Numbered from the stretch's first letter, positions 36,163 through 44,850 are shown. The stretch is 61,628 nt of DNA from an uncultured Pelagibacteraceae bacterium (GCA_902526595.1 CABZLO010000005.1:1-61628), one strand, 5' to 3'. Made by a program: numbers and translations. The notes: generated by a model from the sequence alone, not told the origin.

Positions 36163-36788
36163 TGTGCGGAAGGTATGTTGTTAAAAATCCTGTTACTAAA
36201 ACTTCTTCTTTAGTAAAATCTGCCATTCAAGTTGAGGATATAGAAAATTATAACGCTCATCCTTATCAAAAACTTCCAGTTATAAAAAAATATAAAAACG
36301 GTAACACTTTAGAGGCTTTAAAGTGGGGATTAGTCCCTGGTTGGGCTAAAGACAAAGAATTTAAAGCATTGATTAATGCAAGATTAGAAACGATTGATGA
36401 AAAGGTTTCATTTAAAAAACTGATTAAAAATCATCGATGTGTTGCTGTTGCTGATGGTTTTTACGAATGGAGGAGGAACGAGAATAAAAAAACTCCTCAT
36501 TATTTTGTTAGAAAAGATAGTAATGTAATTTATTTTGCTGGTATTTTTGAAGAGGACCAATTTTGTTTAATTACAGAAGATGCAAAAGAAAATATTAAAG
36601 AGATTCATCACCGTCAGCCAGTAATTCTTAATCAAGCAGATGTTAATCGTTACTTAAATTTAGAGCTACAGGGCTCAGCTTTTCTGAATGAACGTAAAGT
36701 TCCAGATCTTATTTTTCATGAGGTTTCAAAGGATGTTAATAAACCAACAAACAATTCAGCATCATTGATACAAAAGATTTCTAATTAA
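36162..36788 (+). CDS. SOS-response-associated peptidase (SRAP/YedK/HMCES family)
   Basis: 208 residues. It begins MCGRYV, so processing exposes the catalytic Cys2 that forms a DNA-protein crosslink at abasic sites. The rest of the signature is present: LKWGLVPGWAKD, NARLETIDEK, HRCVAVADGFYEWRR (with the catalytic glutamate) and HHRQPVIL with the active-site histidine. It shields abasic sites in single-stranded DNA. Translation is coupled to the TPR gene by TAATG. It converges on the RNA helicase gene with an 8-nt overlap. Confidence 0.94.
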   Translation: MCGRYVVKNPVTKTSSLVKSAIQVEDIENYNAHPYQKLPVIKKYKNGNTLEALKWGLVPGWAKDKEFKALINARLETIDEKVSFKKLIKNHRCVAVADGFYEWRRNENKKTPHYFVRKDSNVIYFAGIFEEDQFCLITEDAKENIKEIHHRQPVILNQADVNRYLNLELQGSAFLNERKVPDLIFHEVSKDVNKPTNNSASLIQKISN

Positions 36789-38199
36789 ATCTTACTTTTT
36801 TTTTATGATTTTTAAATGAAAATTTTTTAGGTCTTTGTCTTTTTTTAAATTTTTTTCTTCCTTTAAAAGATGATCTTTTATCGTCTTTTACTTTATCTGA
36901 TTTTTTACCAAAATATTTAGGATTATTGGTAAACCCAAAAGATTTTTTCTTATCATTAAATTTTGACTTTTTATTTTTATCTTTTTTGAAAAATTTCTTT
37001 CTCTCTTTGATGCTGCCCTTCGTCTTATTATTAAATTTTCTTTTTTTGCTAAATGAGTTTTTACTCTTTTTACCACCTACAAAACTTCTTGTTGGAACTC
37101 TTTCTGGTGATTTAAAATTTGGATCTATTAATCTACTTATAGCATTCCACATAGATCGATCATTTGGAGTTATAAAGGTTAAAGCTGATCCTTCTTTACC
37201 AGCCCTACCTGTTCTTCCAATTCTATGAATATAATCCTCAGGAACTTGTGGCAGATCGTAATTAATAACATGCTGAATAAGCGGAATATCTAGTCCACGT
37301 GCAGCAACATCTGTTGCTATTAGTATTCTACTATTTCCATTTCTAAATCCTTTTATTACACGCTCTCTTTTGCTTTGTCTTAAGTTCCCGTGAATAGCAT
37401 CTGCCTTATGACCATCGTATTTTAAACGTTTAACAATTTTATCCGCCCCATGTTTTGTTTTAACAAAAACCAAAATTGAACCATTCCTCTCAACCAATTG
37501 ATTAATTAGTTCGTGATATTTTTTGTCCTGATTAACTTGAAAAGTTTCTTGCTTAATTTTATCGGTAGGAGTGGATATTGATCCAACAGAAATTCTTTCA
37601 GGATTATTAAGATATTTTTGAGATATTTTTAAAATATCATTTGGTAAGGTAGCTGAAAACAATAGAGTTTGATGTTTCTTCGGAATAAATTTTAAAATTA
37701 ACTCAATTTGTGGAGTAAAACCCATGTCTAACATTCGATCTGTTTCATCAAGAACTAAATAGCTAACTCTTGAGAGGTCTAAACTTTTTCTCTCTAAATG
37801 GTCGTTAATTCTTCCAGGTGTTCCAACTATTATTCTTGCTTTTTTATTTAACTTTCGAAGCTGTTTTTGCATGCTCTCGCCACCTATTAGTAATGCATTT
37901 CCTATTCCTATTTCTCTTACATTTAGTTTAAGTACAGTTTGCATAACTTGAGACGCCAACTCTCTTGTAGGACACACAATTAGTGCCATAGAATCCTTGT
38001 TTAAAATTAATTTATTGAGCATCGGGATTGTAAAAGCTAATGTTTTACCAGTTCCTGTTTGAGCCGTCCCTAAAATATCTCTACCCTTAAGACTTATTGG
38101 AATAGATTGACTTTGAATTGGGGTAGGAGTTTTAAAATCAGCAAACTGAATTGATTTTTTAAGCTTATTTTCTATTAAAAGTTCGTTAAAATTGTTCAT
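36781..38199 (-). CDS. DEAD-box RNA helicase (RhlE-like) with lysine-rich tail
   Basis: 472 residues from ATG 38199 (MNNFNELLIENKL). The helicase motifs run in order: Q-motif TPTPIQSQSIP, AQTGTGKT (motif I), PTRELA (Ia), TPGR (Ib), VLDETDRMLDMGF (II, here DETD rather than DEAD), SAT (III), and DVAARGLDIP with HRIGRTGR (V-VI). After about residue 375 comes a basic low-complexity tail rich in Lys, Phe and Ser that probably binds RNA. It likely unwinds rRNA or mRNA structure. A longer start at 38259 is less likely, since it adds 20 residues without homology. Confidence 0.93.
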   Translation of the reverse strand: MNNFNELLIENKLKKSIQFADFKTPTPIQSQSIPISLKGRDILGTAQTGTGKTLAFTIPMLNKLILNKDSMALIVCPTRELASQVMQTVLKLNVREIGIGNALLIGGESMQKQLRKLNKKARIIVGTPGRINDHLERKSLDLSRVSYLVLDETDRMLDMGFTPQIELILKFIPKKHQTLLFSATLPNDILKISQKYLNNPERISVGSISTPTDKIKQETFQVNQDKKYHELINQLVERNGSILVFVKTKHGADKIVKRLKYDGHKADAIHGNLRQSKRERVIKGFRNGNSRILIATDVAARGLDIPLIQHVINYDLPQVPEDYIHRIGRTGRAGKEGSALTFITPNDRSMWNAISRLIDPNFKSPERVPTRSFVGGKKSKNSFSKKRKFNNKTKGSIKERKKFFKKDKNKKSKFNDKKKSFGFTNNPKYFGKKSDKVKDDKRSSFKGRKKFKKRQRPKKFSFKNHKKKVRFN

Positions 38200-38311
38200 T
38201 TTTGATTTATTTAAAGACTTATTTGGATCGTTATAGGATTTTGCGTCAAATACAACCAATCATTATTAATCATATTGAGAGTACATTTAAAATCAGATAA
38301 AAAGTAAGTAA

Positions 38312-39424
38312 ATGCTTACTTATATAATACCCTTCTTAATCTTAATTCTTGTTGTTGTTTTTATACATGAGTATGGACATTATTATTTTGCAAGAAAATA
38401 TGGAGTAGGAGTTACTGATTTTTCTATAGGTTTTGGAAAAGAGCTTTTTGGTTGGAACGATAAATCTGGAACAAGGTGGAAAATATGCGCTATACCATTG
38501 GGTGGATATGTTAAATTTTTTGGTGATAGGAATGTGTATTCTCAATCAGACCACAAAGAAATACTTGAAAAATATAATGAGGAAGAAAGAGAAAAATTAT
38601 TTATTTTAAAACCTTTATACCAAAGAGTATTAATAGTTTTTGGTGGACCTTTAGCTAATTTTTTGTTGGCTTTAGTCATATTTTTTTCAATCTATACATT
38701 TGTTGGTAAAGACTTTACACCAGCAGTTATTAATGAAGTTCAAAAAGATAGTCCAGCAATGATGGGTGGACTTAAAAATCAAGATATAATTTTAGAAATA
38801 GATGAAAATGAGGTTAAAAGCATAATGGAAGTTTCTAAATTTATTACGATGTCAACAGGAGACTTTATAGATTTTAAAGTTAAACGATCTTACGATGAAT
38901 TAATATTAAAAATTAAACCTAATATTGTGGAAGGCGAAGATGGATTAGGAAATAAAATTAATAAAAGAATGGTTGGAATAAAGCTTGGTGCATACAACAA
39001 TGAGGTTAACCATGTTAAATTAGGTCCTGCTCAGGCATTATATCACGCAGCTAATGAGGTATATTATGTCAGCACTGCATCATTAAAGTATATTGGTGGA
39101 ATGATATTGGGAAAAGTAGATACTTCTCAACTTGGTGGTCCAATCAGAATTGCAAAAATTTCTGGTCAAGTCGCAACTTTTGGGGTGTTAGCTTTTATTA
39201 GTATGATGGCCTATATTTCTATCAGTTTAGGTTTAATAAATTTGTTTCCAATACCAATGCTTGATGGAGGTCACTTAATGTTTTATGCATTTGAAAAGGT
39301 TTTAGGACGTCCATTATCACAAAAAACACAAGAGGGTTTTTTTCGAATCGGAATGATTTTGTTGCTATCACTAATGTTTTTCACAACATTTAATGATCTA
39401 AAAGACTTGGGTTTATTTAGTTAA
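38312..39424 (+). CDS. rseP: Site-2 zinc metalloprotease RseP (RIP)
   Basis: 370 residues. The first helix carries the zinc motif HEYGH at residues 19-23. One PDZ domain spans about 120-200, and the third zinc ligand is in NLFPIPMLDGGHL near 311-323. About four membrane helices are predicted. It cleaves membrane-embedded substrates such as anti-sigma factors and signal-peptide remnants. In many proteobacteria it follows dxr and precedes bamA; here it stands between a helicase and HU with neither neighbour, so its usual operon is broken up. Confidence 0.94.
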   Translation: MLTYIIPFLILILVVVFIHEYGHYYFARKYGVGVTDFSIGFGKELFGWNDKSGTRWKICAIPLGGYVKFFGDRNVYSQSDHKEILEKYNEEEREKLFILKPLYQRVLIVFGGPLANFLLALVIFFSIYTFVGKDFTPAVINEVQKDSPAMMGGLKNQDIILEIDENEVKSIMEVSKFITMSTGDFIDFKVKRSYDELILKIKPNIVEGEDGLGNKINKRMVGIKLGAYNNEVNHVKLGPAQALYHAANEVYYVSTASLKYIGGMILGKVDTSQLGGPIRIAKISGQVATFGVLAFISMMAYISISLGLINLFPIPMLDGGHLMFYAFEKVLGRPLSQKTQEGFFRIGMILLLSLMFFTTFNDLKDLGLFS

Positions 39425-39581
39425 TCGACTTTCTCTTAACGTTAAAAAAACAAGTAAAATCGGTACTTATTTTAAATTCCACAAGATATTGTGTTACATA
39501 AATCTTTTAACACTAAAAAAAAGCTTGATTTATCAACGTTTATGACAAGTATGAATATTAACCAACGAAACCGGAGCTAAA

Positions 39582-39857
39582 ATGAACAAAAAACAACTAA
39601 TGGCAAAGCTTTCAGGCTCATTAAATTTGAGTAAAGCGGATGCGGAGCGAACATTTGACATTATTACCAACACTATTTTGGATGCTTTAAAAGGCGATGA
39701 TTCAGTAAAAATAGCTGGATTTGGGACTTATAAAGTAGCTAAAAGAAAGGCTAGAGTTGGAAGAAACCCTAGAACAGGTGAACAAATTCAAATTGCTGCA
39801 TCTCAAAAAGTAAAATTTTTACCAGCTAAAGCTTTAAAAGAAGTATTCAATAAATAG
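39582..39857 (+). CDS. HU-family DNA-binding protein
   Basis: 91 residues, full length for HU/IHF. It begins MNKKQLMAKLSGSLNLSKADAE and contains the family signature GFGTYKVAKRKARVGRNPRTGE with the DNA-inserting RNPRTG beta arm. It compacts and bends chromosomal DNA. A good Shine-Dalgarno (CCGGAG) lies 8 nt upstream, and the 157-nt upstream gap presumably holds its promoter. A hairpin lies 12 nt downstream. HU (homodimer) is likelier than IHF, but this is not settled. Confidence 0.94.
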   Translation: MNKKQLMAKLSGSLNLSKADAERTFDIITNTILDALKGDDSVKIAGFGTYKVAKRKARVGRNPRTGEQIQIAASQKVKFLPAKALKEVFNK

Positions 39858-39868
39858 TAATTTTTTAT

Positions 39869-39904
39869 CAGCCCTAATGTAAAATATACACGTTAGGGCT
39901 GTTT
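39869..39904 (+). terminator. Hairpin/terminator after HU gene
   Basis: CAGCCCTAA (39869-39877) pairs with TTAGGGCTG (39893-39901), a 9-bp perfect stem whose loop can pair further. Only a short T run follows (GTTTCT), so termination may be weak. Confidence 0.6.
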
Positions 39905-39998
39905 CTATATGCAAATACCGCATAGCCAATTTTCATAATCAGCGTTAGTTTTTAGTTTTATTAAAAAATATAAGTATCCCTTTAACAGTGGAGGTCTT

Positions 39999-41300
39999 AT
40001 GACTAAATTAATAAAAAGAATATCTGCACCAATTCTTAGTTTAATATTTTTATTAAACATGAGTAGTGCAGGAATGGCAGAGACAACAGTTTCTGCTGAG
40101 GTTCAAGCTATATTCAATTCACTACTATTTTTGATGTGTGGTTTCATGGTCATGTTCATGGCAGCAGGTTTTGCGATGCTAGAATCTGGTATGGTAACTT
40201 CAAAAAGTGTTTCAGTAATTTGTGCAAAGAACATTGGTCTTTACTCAATTGCTGGAATTATGTTTTGGTTGTTTGGATATAACTTAGCGTATGGAATTCC
40301 AGAAGGTGGATACATTGGAACATTTACACCATGGTCAGATGCAAGTTCAGTTGATACTGGATATGCAGATGGTTCTGATTGGTATTTCCAAATGGTTTTC
40401 TGTGCAACAACAGTTTCAATTTGTTCTGGAGCAATGGCTGAAAGAGTAAAACTTTGGCCGTTCTTTCTTTTCGCAGCAATCTTAGCTGGAATTATTTATC
40501 CGATCGTAATGGGTTGGCAGTGGGGTGGAGGCTGGTTAGCAGAACTTGGCTTCTCAGATTTCGCTGGTTCAACTTTAGTACACTCAACAGGTGGTGCAGC
40601 AGCACTAGCTGGAATAATGTTACTTGGATCACGTGCTGGAAGATTTGACAGTAAAGGCGAAGCAAAAGCAATGAAACCTTTTGCTGCTTCTTCAATTCCA
40701 TTAGTAACAATAGGTGTATTTATCCTATGGTTAGGTTGGTTCGGTTTCAACGGTGGATCTCAATTAGCTATTGGAACATTTGATGATGCAGTAGCCGTAT
40801 CAGGAATATTTATAAACACTAATCTTGCAGCTTGTGGTGGTGTAATGGCTGCAGCAACAATAACAAGATTAATGTATGGTAAAACTGATGTTGTACAAAT
40901 GTTAAATGGAGCAATCGGTGGATTAGTAGCAGTAACTGCTGAACCATTAGCACCAACACCTCTAGCTGCAATTTTCATTGGAGCAGTTGGTGGTTTGATA
41001 GTAGTGTTTGGAACTAAACTATTGTTCAGTTTCAAACTTGATGATGTTGTAGGTGCAATCCCAGCTCATATGTTTGCTGGAATATGGGGAACACTTGCAG
41101 TACCACTAACAAACACTGATGCATCTTTTAGCGCACAAATAATTGGTGTGTTATCAATTAACATTTTTGTATTTGTCGTGTCATATATCGTGTTCTCAGT
41201 TATGAAAGCTACGTTTGGAATTAGATTAAGTAAAGAAGCTGAATCTAAAGGTACTGATGTAACCGAAACAGGTGTAATAGCATACGCAATACGAGACTAA
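39999..41300 (+). CDS. amt: Ammonium transporter
   Basis: 433 residues. A signal-like first segment (to about residue 27, SSAGMAE) is followed by 11 predicted membrane helices. Amt landmarks are MLESGMVTSKS, NIGLYSIAGIMFWLFGYNLAYG, the pore region DFAGSTLVHSTGGAAALAG with the first pore histidine, GGSQLAIG, and HMFAGIWGT with the second pore histidine. It imports ammonium across the inner membrane. A GGAGG Shine-Dalgarno precedes the ATG. No glnK is adjacent, unlike the usual amtB-glnK pair. A 120-nt structured tail ending in a terminator follows. Confidence 0.95.
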   Translation: MTKLIKRISAPILSLIFLLNMSSAGMAETTVSAEVQAIFNSLLFLMCGFMVMFMAAGFAMLESGMVTSKSVSVICAKNIGLYSIAGIMFWLFGYNLAYGIPEGGYIGTFTPWSDASSVDTGYADGSDWYFQMVFCATTVSICSGAMAERVKLWPFFLFAAILAGIIYPIVMGWQWGGGWLAELGFSDFAGSTLVHSTGGAAALAGIMLLGSRAGRFDSKGEAKAMKPFAASSIPLVTIGVFILWLGWFGFNGGSQLAIGTFDDAVAVSGIFINTNLAACGGVMAAATITRLMYGKTDVVQMLNGAIGGLVAVTAEPLAPTPLAAIFIGAVGGLIVVFGTKLLFSFKLDDVVGAIPAHMFAGIWGTLAVPLTNTDASFSAQIIGVLSINIFVFVVSYIVFSVMKATFGIRLSKEAESKGTDVTETGVIAYAIRD

Positions 41301-41314
41301 TTGCATGCAATATA

Positions 41315-41357
41315 GGGGCTCTTCGATCTCCATGTCGTTATCTCATTGAAGAGCTCC
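41315..41357 (+). ncRNA. Structured 3' region after amt (candidate RNA element)
   Basis: GGGGCTCTTC (41315-41324) and GAAGAGCTCC (41348-41357) form a 10-bp stem with one G-G mismatch around a 23-nt loop. A second inverted repeat (ATTAAC 41367-41372 with GTTAAT 41392-41397) and then a terminator follow. Such ordered structure between a stop codon and its terminator could be a 3'-derived small RNA or mRNA stabiliser. Confidence 0.4.
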
Positions 41358-41400
41358 TTACCAAAAATTAACAAACATCTCTCTCTTGTTAGTTAATCTG

Positions 41401-41424
41401 AGGCCCCGAAAGGGGCCTTTTTAT
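41401..41424 (+). terminator. Terminator of amt
   Basis: AGGCCCC-GAAA-GGGGCCT (41401-41418) is a 7-bp GC-rich stem capped by a stable GNRA tetraloop and followed by a T-rich tract (five T in a row). It sits immediately beyond the convergent bcp stop and ends the amt transcript. Confidence 0.9.
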
Positions 41425-41888
41425 TTTGAAATACTTCTAAGAGTTTCTAGAACTTCTTTAGCATGCTCTTTAACTTTAACGTTTGTCCAAGTTTTTAACA
41501 CTTTCCCTTTTTTATCAATCAAGTAAGTTGACCGAACTGTTCCGATAAATTCTCGACCCATGAATTTCTTTTTACCCCAAACTTTGTATTTTTTTAGAAT
41601 TTTCAATTCTTCATCGGCTAGTAAATCAAATTTTATCTTATATTTATCTTTAAATTTATAATGACTAGCCAAATTATCCTTTGAAATTCCATAAATTTCA
41701 CAATTTAATTTTTTAAAACTTGATAGAAGTTTATTAAAATCATTAGTTTCAGTTGTACACCCAGGTGTATCGTCTTTAGGATAAAAATACAAAACAACGT
41801 ATTTTCCAATAGAATCTTTTAAAGAATAATTTTTTTTAGATGTTGATTGAGAAGTGAAAGATGGAGCTTTGGAATTTATTTTTAACAT
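41421..41888 (-). CDS. bcp: Thioredoxin-dependent thiol peroxidase (Bcp/PrxQ peroxiredoxin)
   Basis: 155 residues, normal length. The peroxidatic site is YFYPKDDTPGCTTE near residues 36-49, with the resolving cysteine five residues after the peroxidatic one replaced; a later Cys (LNCEIYG) may substitute. Downstream blocks GISKDNLASHYKF and GTVRSTYLID are typical of Bcp. It reduces hydrogen and organic peroxides using thioredoxin. It is convergent with amt, whose terminator hairpin lies just past its stop. Confidence 0.92.
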   Translation of the reverse strand: MLKINSKAPSFTSQSTSKKNYSLKDSIGKYVVLYFYPKDDTPGCTTETNDFNKLLSSFKKLNCEIYGISKDNLASHYKFKDKYKIKFDLLADEELKILKKYKVWGKKKFMGREFIGTVRSTYLIDKKGKVLKTWTNVKVKEHAKEVLETLRSISK

Positions 41889-41933
41889 ATTTTTCTAGAA
41901 TTATAATGATTTTAAGATAATTTAAATAAAATT

Positions 41934-42317
41934 ATGAAAATAAAATCAGCACAGTCTTTAGTTGCAGAAGCACTTAAAGAAATAAAAACAATTGATACTG
42001 ATCAAGCATTTAAAATGGTTGAGGAAAATACATGTAATCTAATTGATATTAGGGACGTTCGTGAGTTAGAAAAAGAAGGTCGTATAGAAAACTCTCATCA
42101 CATACCAAGAGGAATGATGGAATTTTGGTTGGATCCAAATAGTCCTTACTTTCAACAAGGTAAACTTGATCAATCAAAAGAAATGGTATTGTTCTGTGCT
42201 GGAGGGTTAAGATCAGCTCTTGCTGCAAAAACATTAAAAGATATGGGTTTTGAAAAAGTTTCACACATAGATGGTGGATTTTCAGCTTTAAGAAATAGTA
42301 AATTTAAAATAGTTTAA
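41934..42317 (+). CDS. Rhodanese-like domain protein
   Basis: 127 residues, a single rhodanese domain. NLIDIRDVRELEKEGRI near residues 36-50 and the active-site loop LFCAGGLRSALAAKTL, with the catalytic cysteine near residue 88, are present, followed by VSHIDGGFSAL. It may transfer persulfide sulfur or act on thiosulfate. Start at the only ATG before the domain. It converges on the isomerase gene with a 4-nt overlap. The biological sulfur acceptor is unknown. Confidence 0.9.
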   Translation: MKIKSAQSLVAEALKEIKTIDTDQAFKMVEENTCNLIDIRDVRELEKEGRIENSHHIPRGMMEFWLDPNSPYFQQGKLDQSKEMVLFCAGGLRSALAAKTLKDMGFEKVSHIDGGFSALRNSKFKIV

Positions 42318-42892
42318 TTATTATTTAATTCTTCTAAAGCATATCCTAATCTATCTTGTCCCCAGAATATTTTATTATTCACTACAAATGTTGGCGCTCC
42401 AAAAATATCTTTTTTGAAGGCTTCATTTGTAATATTTTTTAATTCATCTTTAATTTCTTGCTTGTTAATACCTTCAAAAAATTGTTTGTGATCTATTCTT
42501 AAATTATCTAATAATTTATTAATATTTTCTAAGCTAGTTAAATCTATATCATCTTGCCAATAAGCATTAAAAAAAGTTTTTAAATATTCTTTTTTTTTAT
42601 TCTCCTCTATTAATAAGTAGCCCCTCATAATATTAAGTGAGTTGATTGGAAATTTTGAATTCCAATTAAAATTTATTTTATTTTTTTTTGAAATTAATTC
42701 ACAATCATTTTTCATATTTTTTAATTTAAATTTATTGAAAGCTGGAGCGGTAATCTCAACTAAATTATGCAGTCCACCTAATAAAATAGGTTTATAATTA
42801 AATTTAATGCTCTCAATTTTAGCAATATTTTTATAAGCTATGAAGGCATAAGGGCTTATAATATCAAAATAAAAATCTATATGATTACTCAT
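42314..42892 (-). CDS. DsbA-family 2-hydroxychromene-2-carboxylate isomerase-like protein
   Basis: 192 residues. It begins IDFYFDIISPYAFIAY, the HCCA isomerase/GST-kappa signature with serine in place of the CxxC of DsbA. The later NEAFKKDIFGAPTFVVNNKIFWGQDRLGYALEEL is the family's cis-proline and C-terminal region. The family isomerises naphthalene-pathway intermediates with glutathione, but most members have unknown physiological substrates. It overlaps the upstream ABA4-like gene by 8 nt on the same strand. Confidence 0.87.
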   Translation of the reverse strand: MSNHIDFYFDIISPYAFIAYKNIAKIESIKFNYKPILLGGLHNLVEITAPAFNKFKLKNMKNDCELISKKNKINFNWNSKFPINSLNIMRGYLLIEENKKKEYLKTFFNAYWQDDIDLTSLENINKLLDNLRIDHKQFFEGINKQEIKDELKNITNEAFKKDIFGAPTFVVNNKIFWGQDRLGYALEELNNN

Positions 42893-43358
42893 ATAGATTA
42901 ATTCTTTTTGCGTAAAAAATTCTGATTATCCAATAAATAAAAATACCAAGAGGGCCTATCAAATAGGTAATTATTAATGGAATTGCCAATAAAATTTTAT
43001 TAATGGAAAATTTTTGAGAGTCTTTTACTATCCATCCACCAACAAACAAATTGATAGCAATAAAATGCGTCCAGAAGATCATCAAGTATAGAGAGTCCTC
43101 AAACAATCTTGATAATTCATTCAGTCCTAAATATAAATTGAAATTTCCATCAAAGTCATAACCAATTAAGAATGATTTATAAAGAATAAAAATATAAACA
43201 CCACTCAGTATTATAAAAGGAAAAATTGAAGTCACGAAAAATCTACTTAGGTATGATTGAGGAAAAAAAATTAATGTAAGCCAGAAAGGCAGAACTCCTA
43301 AATTAATCCACATATAAAGTATTTCAATTGTAAAATAAGTAAAAATTTGTTCGATCAT
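42885..43358 (-). CDS. ABA4-like (DUF4281) integral membrane protein
   Basis: 157 residues from ATG 43358; a TTG at 43376 would add six residues. About four membrane helices. The second half carries the family hallmark: an N-L-x-G-L/LSRLFEDSLYLMIFWTHFIAINLFVGGWIVKDSQ segment (HF..NLFVG.WI..D), followed by GPLGIFIYWIIR. Plant ABA4 is needed for neoxanthin formation; bacterial members are poorly known. Here it is translationally coupled to a DsbA-family isomerase gene. Carotenoid or retinal genes are not in this window, so a carotenoid role is only a guess. Confidence 0.8.
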   Translation of the reverse strand: MIEQIFTYFTIEILYMWINLGVLPFWLTLIFFPQSYLSRFFVTSIFPFIILSGVYIFILYKSFLIGYDFDGNFNLYLGLNELSRLFEDSLYLMIFWTHFIAINLFVGGWIVKDSQKFSINKILLAIPLIITYLIGPLGIFIYWIIRIFYAKRINLYE

Positions 43359-43383
43359 ATAATATATTATATTCAATCTTACA

Positions 43384-43947
43384 ATGATTCCTATAAGAAA
43401 TAAAAAAAAAACACTTCAAGTCACTGTAGATGAGATGAGAAGTTTTGCATTTGCATATGTTGATAAATATGCTCCCTCTAAACAACAACTTAAAACCTAT
43501 CTTTTAAAAAAATATATGAAACTTTCTGCAACAGACTCAAGAAAAAAAGATGTTAATAAATTAATTGATATTGTTTTGTCTGATCTTGAAAAAAATAAAT
43601 TTATTAATGATCAATTCTATTCTGAAAGCAAAGCAAAAAGCATGGTTCAAAGAGGACATTCATTAAATAAAATTCGTAATTATCTTATGGGAAAAGGAAT
43701 AGATAGTGAGTTTATTAAAGAAACTGTAGAAAAAATTAAAGAATATAACAGTGACCAAGATTTTTTTTCTGCAATAAAAATTTGTAAAAAAAAAAGAATT
43801 GGACCAGCAAGAGCTGAAGATAATAGAACTTTATTTTACAAAAAGGACATTTCGCTTTTGGCAAGGAATGGTTTTGATTTTGAAACTTCAAAAAAAGTAA
43901 TGGATATAGAAAAAGATGAATTTCTAAAAATTATAAATTTACTCTAA
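43384..43947 (+). CDS. recX: Regulatory protein RecX
   Basis: 187 residues, Lys-rich, with three repeated helical RecX units: MRSFAFAYVDKYAPSKQQLKTYLLKKY, then LEKNKFINDQFYSESKAKSMVQRGHSLNKIRNYLMGKGI, then the C-terminal ARNGFDFETSKKVM. The KFINDxxY and RGHSLNKIRNYL blocks are diagnostic. RecX restrains RecA filaments. No recA is adjacent. The 3' end overlaps a small convergent membrane-protein gene by 9 nt. Confidence 0.85.
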   Translation: MIPIRNKKKTLQVTVDEMRSFAFAYVDKYAPSKQQLKTYLLKKYMKLSATDSRKKDVNKLIDIVLSDLEKNKFINDQFYSESKAKSMVQRGHSLNKIRNYLMGKGIDSEFIKETVEKIKEYNSDQDFFSAIKICKKKRIGPARAEDNRTLFYKKDISLLARNGFDFETSKKVMDIEKDEFLKIINLL

Positions 43948-44082
43948 ATTTTTTTTGTCTTCATCTTCTACTAGTTGATTAATTTTATTTCTAATATAAT
44001 TTTTGACCAATACAAAAACTAATAAACCAAAAATAGAAACAGATACTATTATTATTAGTATAATTCTTAGCTGATCATCCAT
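43939..44082 (-). CDS. Small single-helix membrane protein, 47 residues
   Basis: ATG at 44082 shares a base with the stop of the upstream phosphatase gene (TAATG on the minus strand). The peptide is MDDQLRIILIIIVSVS, then a hydrophobic run to about residue 26, then a basic and acidic tail ending DEDKKNLE. The single membrane helix with Lys/Arg just after it fits the inside-positive rule. Coupling supports translation. It is convergent with recX. No family recognised. Confidence 0.6.
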   Translation of the reverse strand: MDDQLRIILIIIVSVSIFGLLVFVLVKNYIRNKINQLVEDEDKKNLE

Positions 44083-44846
44083 TACAATATAGTTTTGCTT
44101 TTCAATATAAGACTCGTATTTCTAAAATCAGGTTTACCATATAAAATTTCTTTTCCATTAAAATCAGTAATCTTCCCACCTGCATGATTTAAAATTGCAT
44201 GACCAGCTGCTATATCCCATTCATACGCTCTTGGTTCGGCAACATAACCATCGTATTCACCTGTAGCAACCACACAAAATTTGAGAGAACTTTTCATTCT
44301 TATATTTTTCTTTACTCCTAATTCATCATATATTTTTTGTATTTCAGGTTTGATTTTATTAGAGTAAGATATAAACTTAATTGGTCCATTATTTTTTGTT
44401 ATTGAACTACTAAGATTTGATGTCTTTCCATTACAAAGTTCATAAGCATTACTCTCTCCATAAGAGTAAAACATTCTCTTCTTAGCAGGTGCATTAATTA
44501 AACCTGCAACTGGTTTATTGTCCATTATTAATCCTGCATTAATTGTAAATTCTTCTAAATTATTTATGTAATCATACGTTCCATCAATTGGATCTATAAG
44601 CCAAAAATTCTTTAAATTTGATTTATCTTTATTCTGTAAACTTTCCTCGGAAATGATTGGAATTTCAGGAGTAATTTTAGAAATTACTTTTGAAATAAGA
44701 TTATTTACTTCTAAATCACCATTGCTAACAGGCGTATTGTCTGATTTAATTTTCTTTAGTAAGCCTTTTTTTCGTAATTCGATAGCTAAATCTCCAGCAG
44801 TTAAAAAATATTTAATCAAATCCTCAACTATCTTTCTTAAATCCAT
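44082..44846 (-). CDS. cysQ: CysQ-like 3'(2'),5'-bisphosphate nucleotidase (inositol-phosphatase family)
   Basis: 254 residues. Metal-site motifs are the acidic pocket IISEES near residues 74-79, DPIDGTYDYIN near 91-101 (the DPIDGT signature) and WDIAAGHAIL near 214-223. The family hydrolyses PAP, PAPS or inositol phosphates using Mg2+. CysQ rather than SuhB is favoured by length and the N-terminal GDLAIELRKK region. The gene follows a DUF3553 gene by 4 nt and precedes a small membrane-protein gene by overlapping it. Recycling of PAP would fit a sulfur-metabolising cell. Confidence 0.85.
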   Translation of the reverse strand: MDLRKIVEDLIKYFLTAGDLAIELRKKGLLKKIKSDNTPVSNGDLEVNNLISKVISKITPEIPIISEESLQNKDKSNLKNFWLIDPIDGTYDYINNLEEFTINAGLIMDNKPVAGLINAPAKKRMFYSYGESNAYELCNGKTSNLSSSITKNNGPIKFISYSNKIKPEIQKIYDELGVKKNIRMKSSLKFCVVATGEYDGYVAEPRAYEWDIAAGHAILNHAGGKITDFNGKEILYGKPDFRNTSLILKSKTIL

Positions 44847-44850
44847 TTTA

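Noticed and set aside
36888..37228. ORFs on both strands within the helicase C-terminal tail
   Set aside because: They mirror the AAA/TTT-rich lysine tail (Lys in frame, Phe/Leu antisense). Composition alone explains them.
39425..39581. Regulatory element in the 157-nt gap before the HU gene
   Set aside because: Small inverted repeats (CACAA/TTGTG and TTGAT/ATCAA) occur but are too short to separate from background. No convincing paired -35/-10 was found.
39908..39924. TATGC/GCATA inverted repeat upstream of amt as a nitrogen-regulator operator
   Set aside because: Only five bases per arm, with no match to an established NtrC or NtcA site. Chance is likely in this base composition.
40454..41035. 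Four overlapping ORFs, one sense and three antisense, inside amt
   Set aside because: They lie wholly in a strongly recognisable ammonium transporter and read as low-complexity shadows of its hydrophobic codons.
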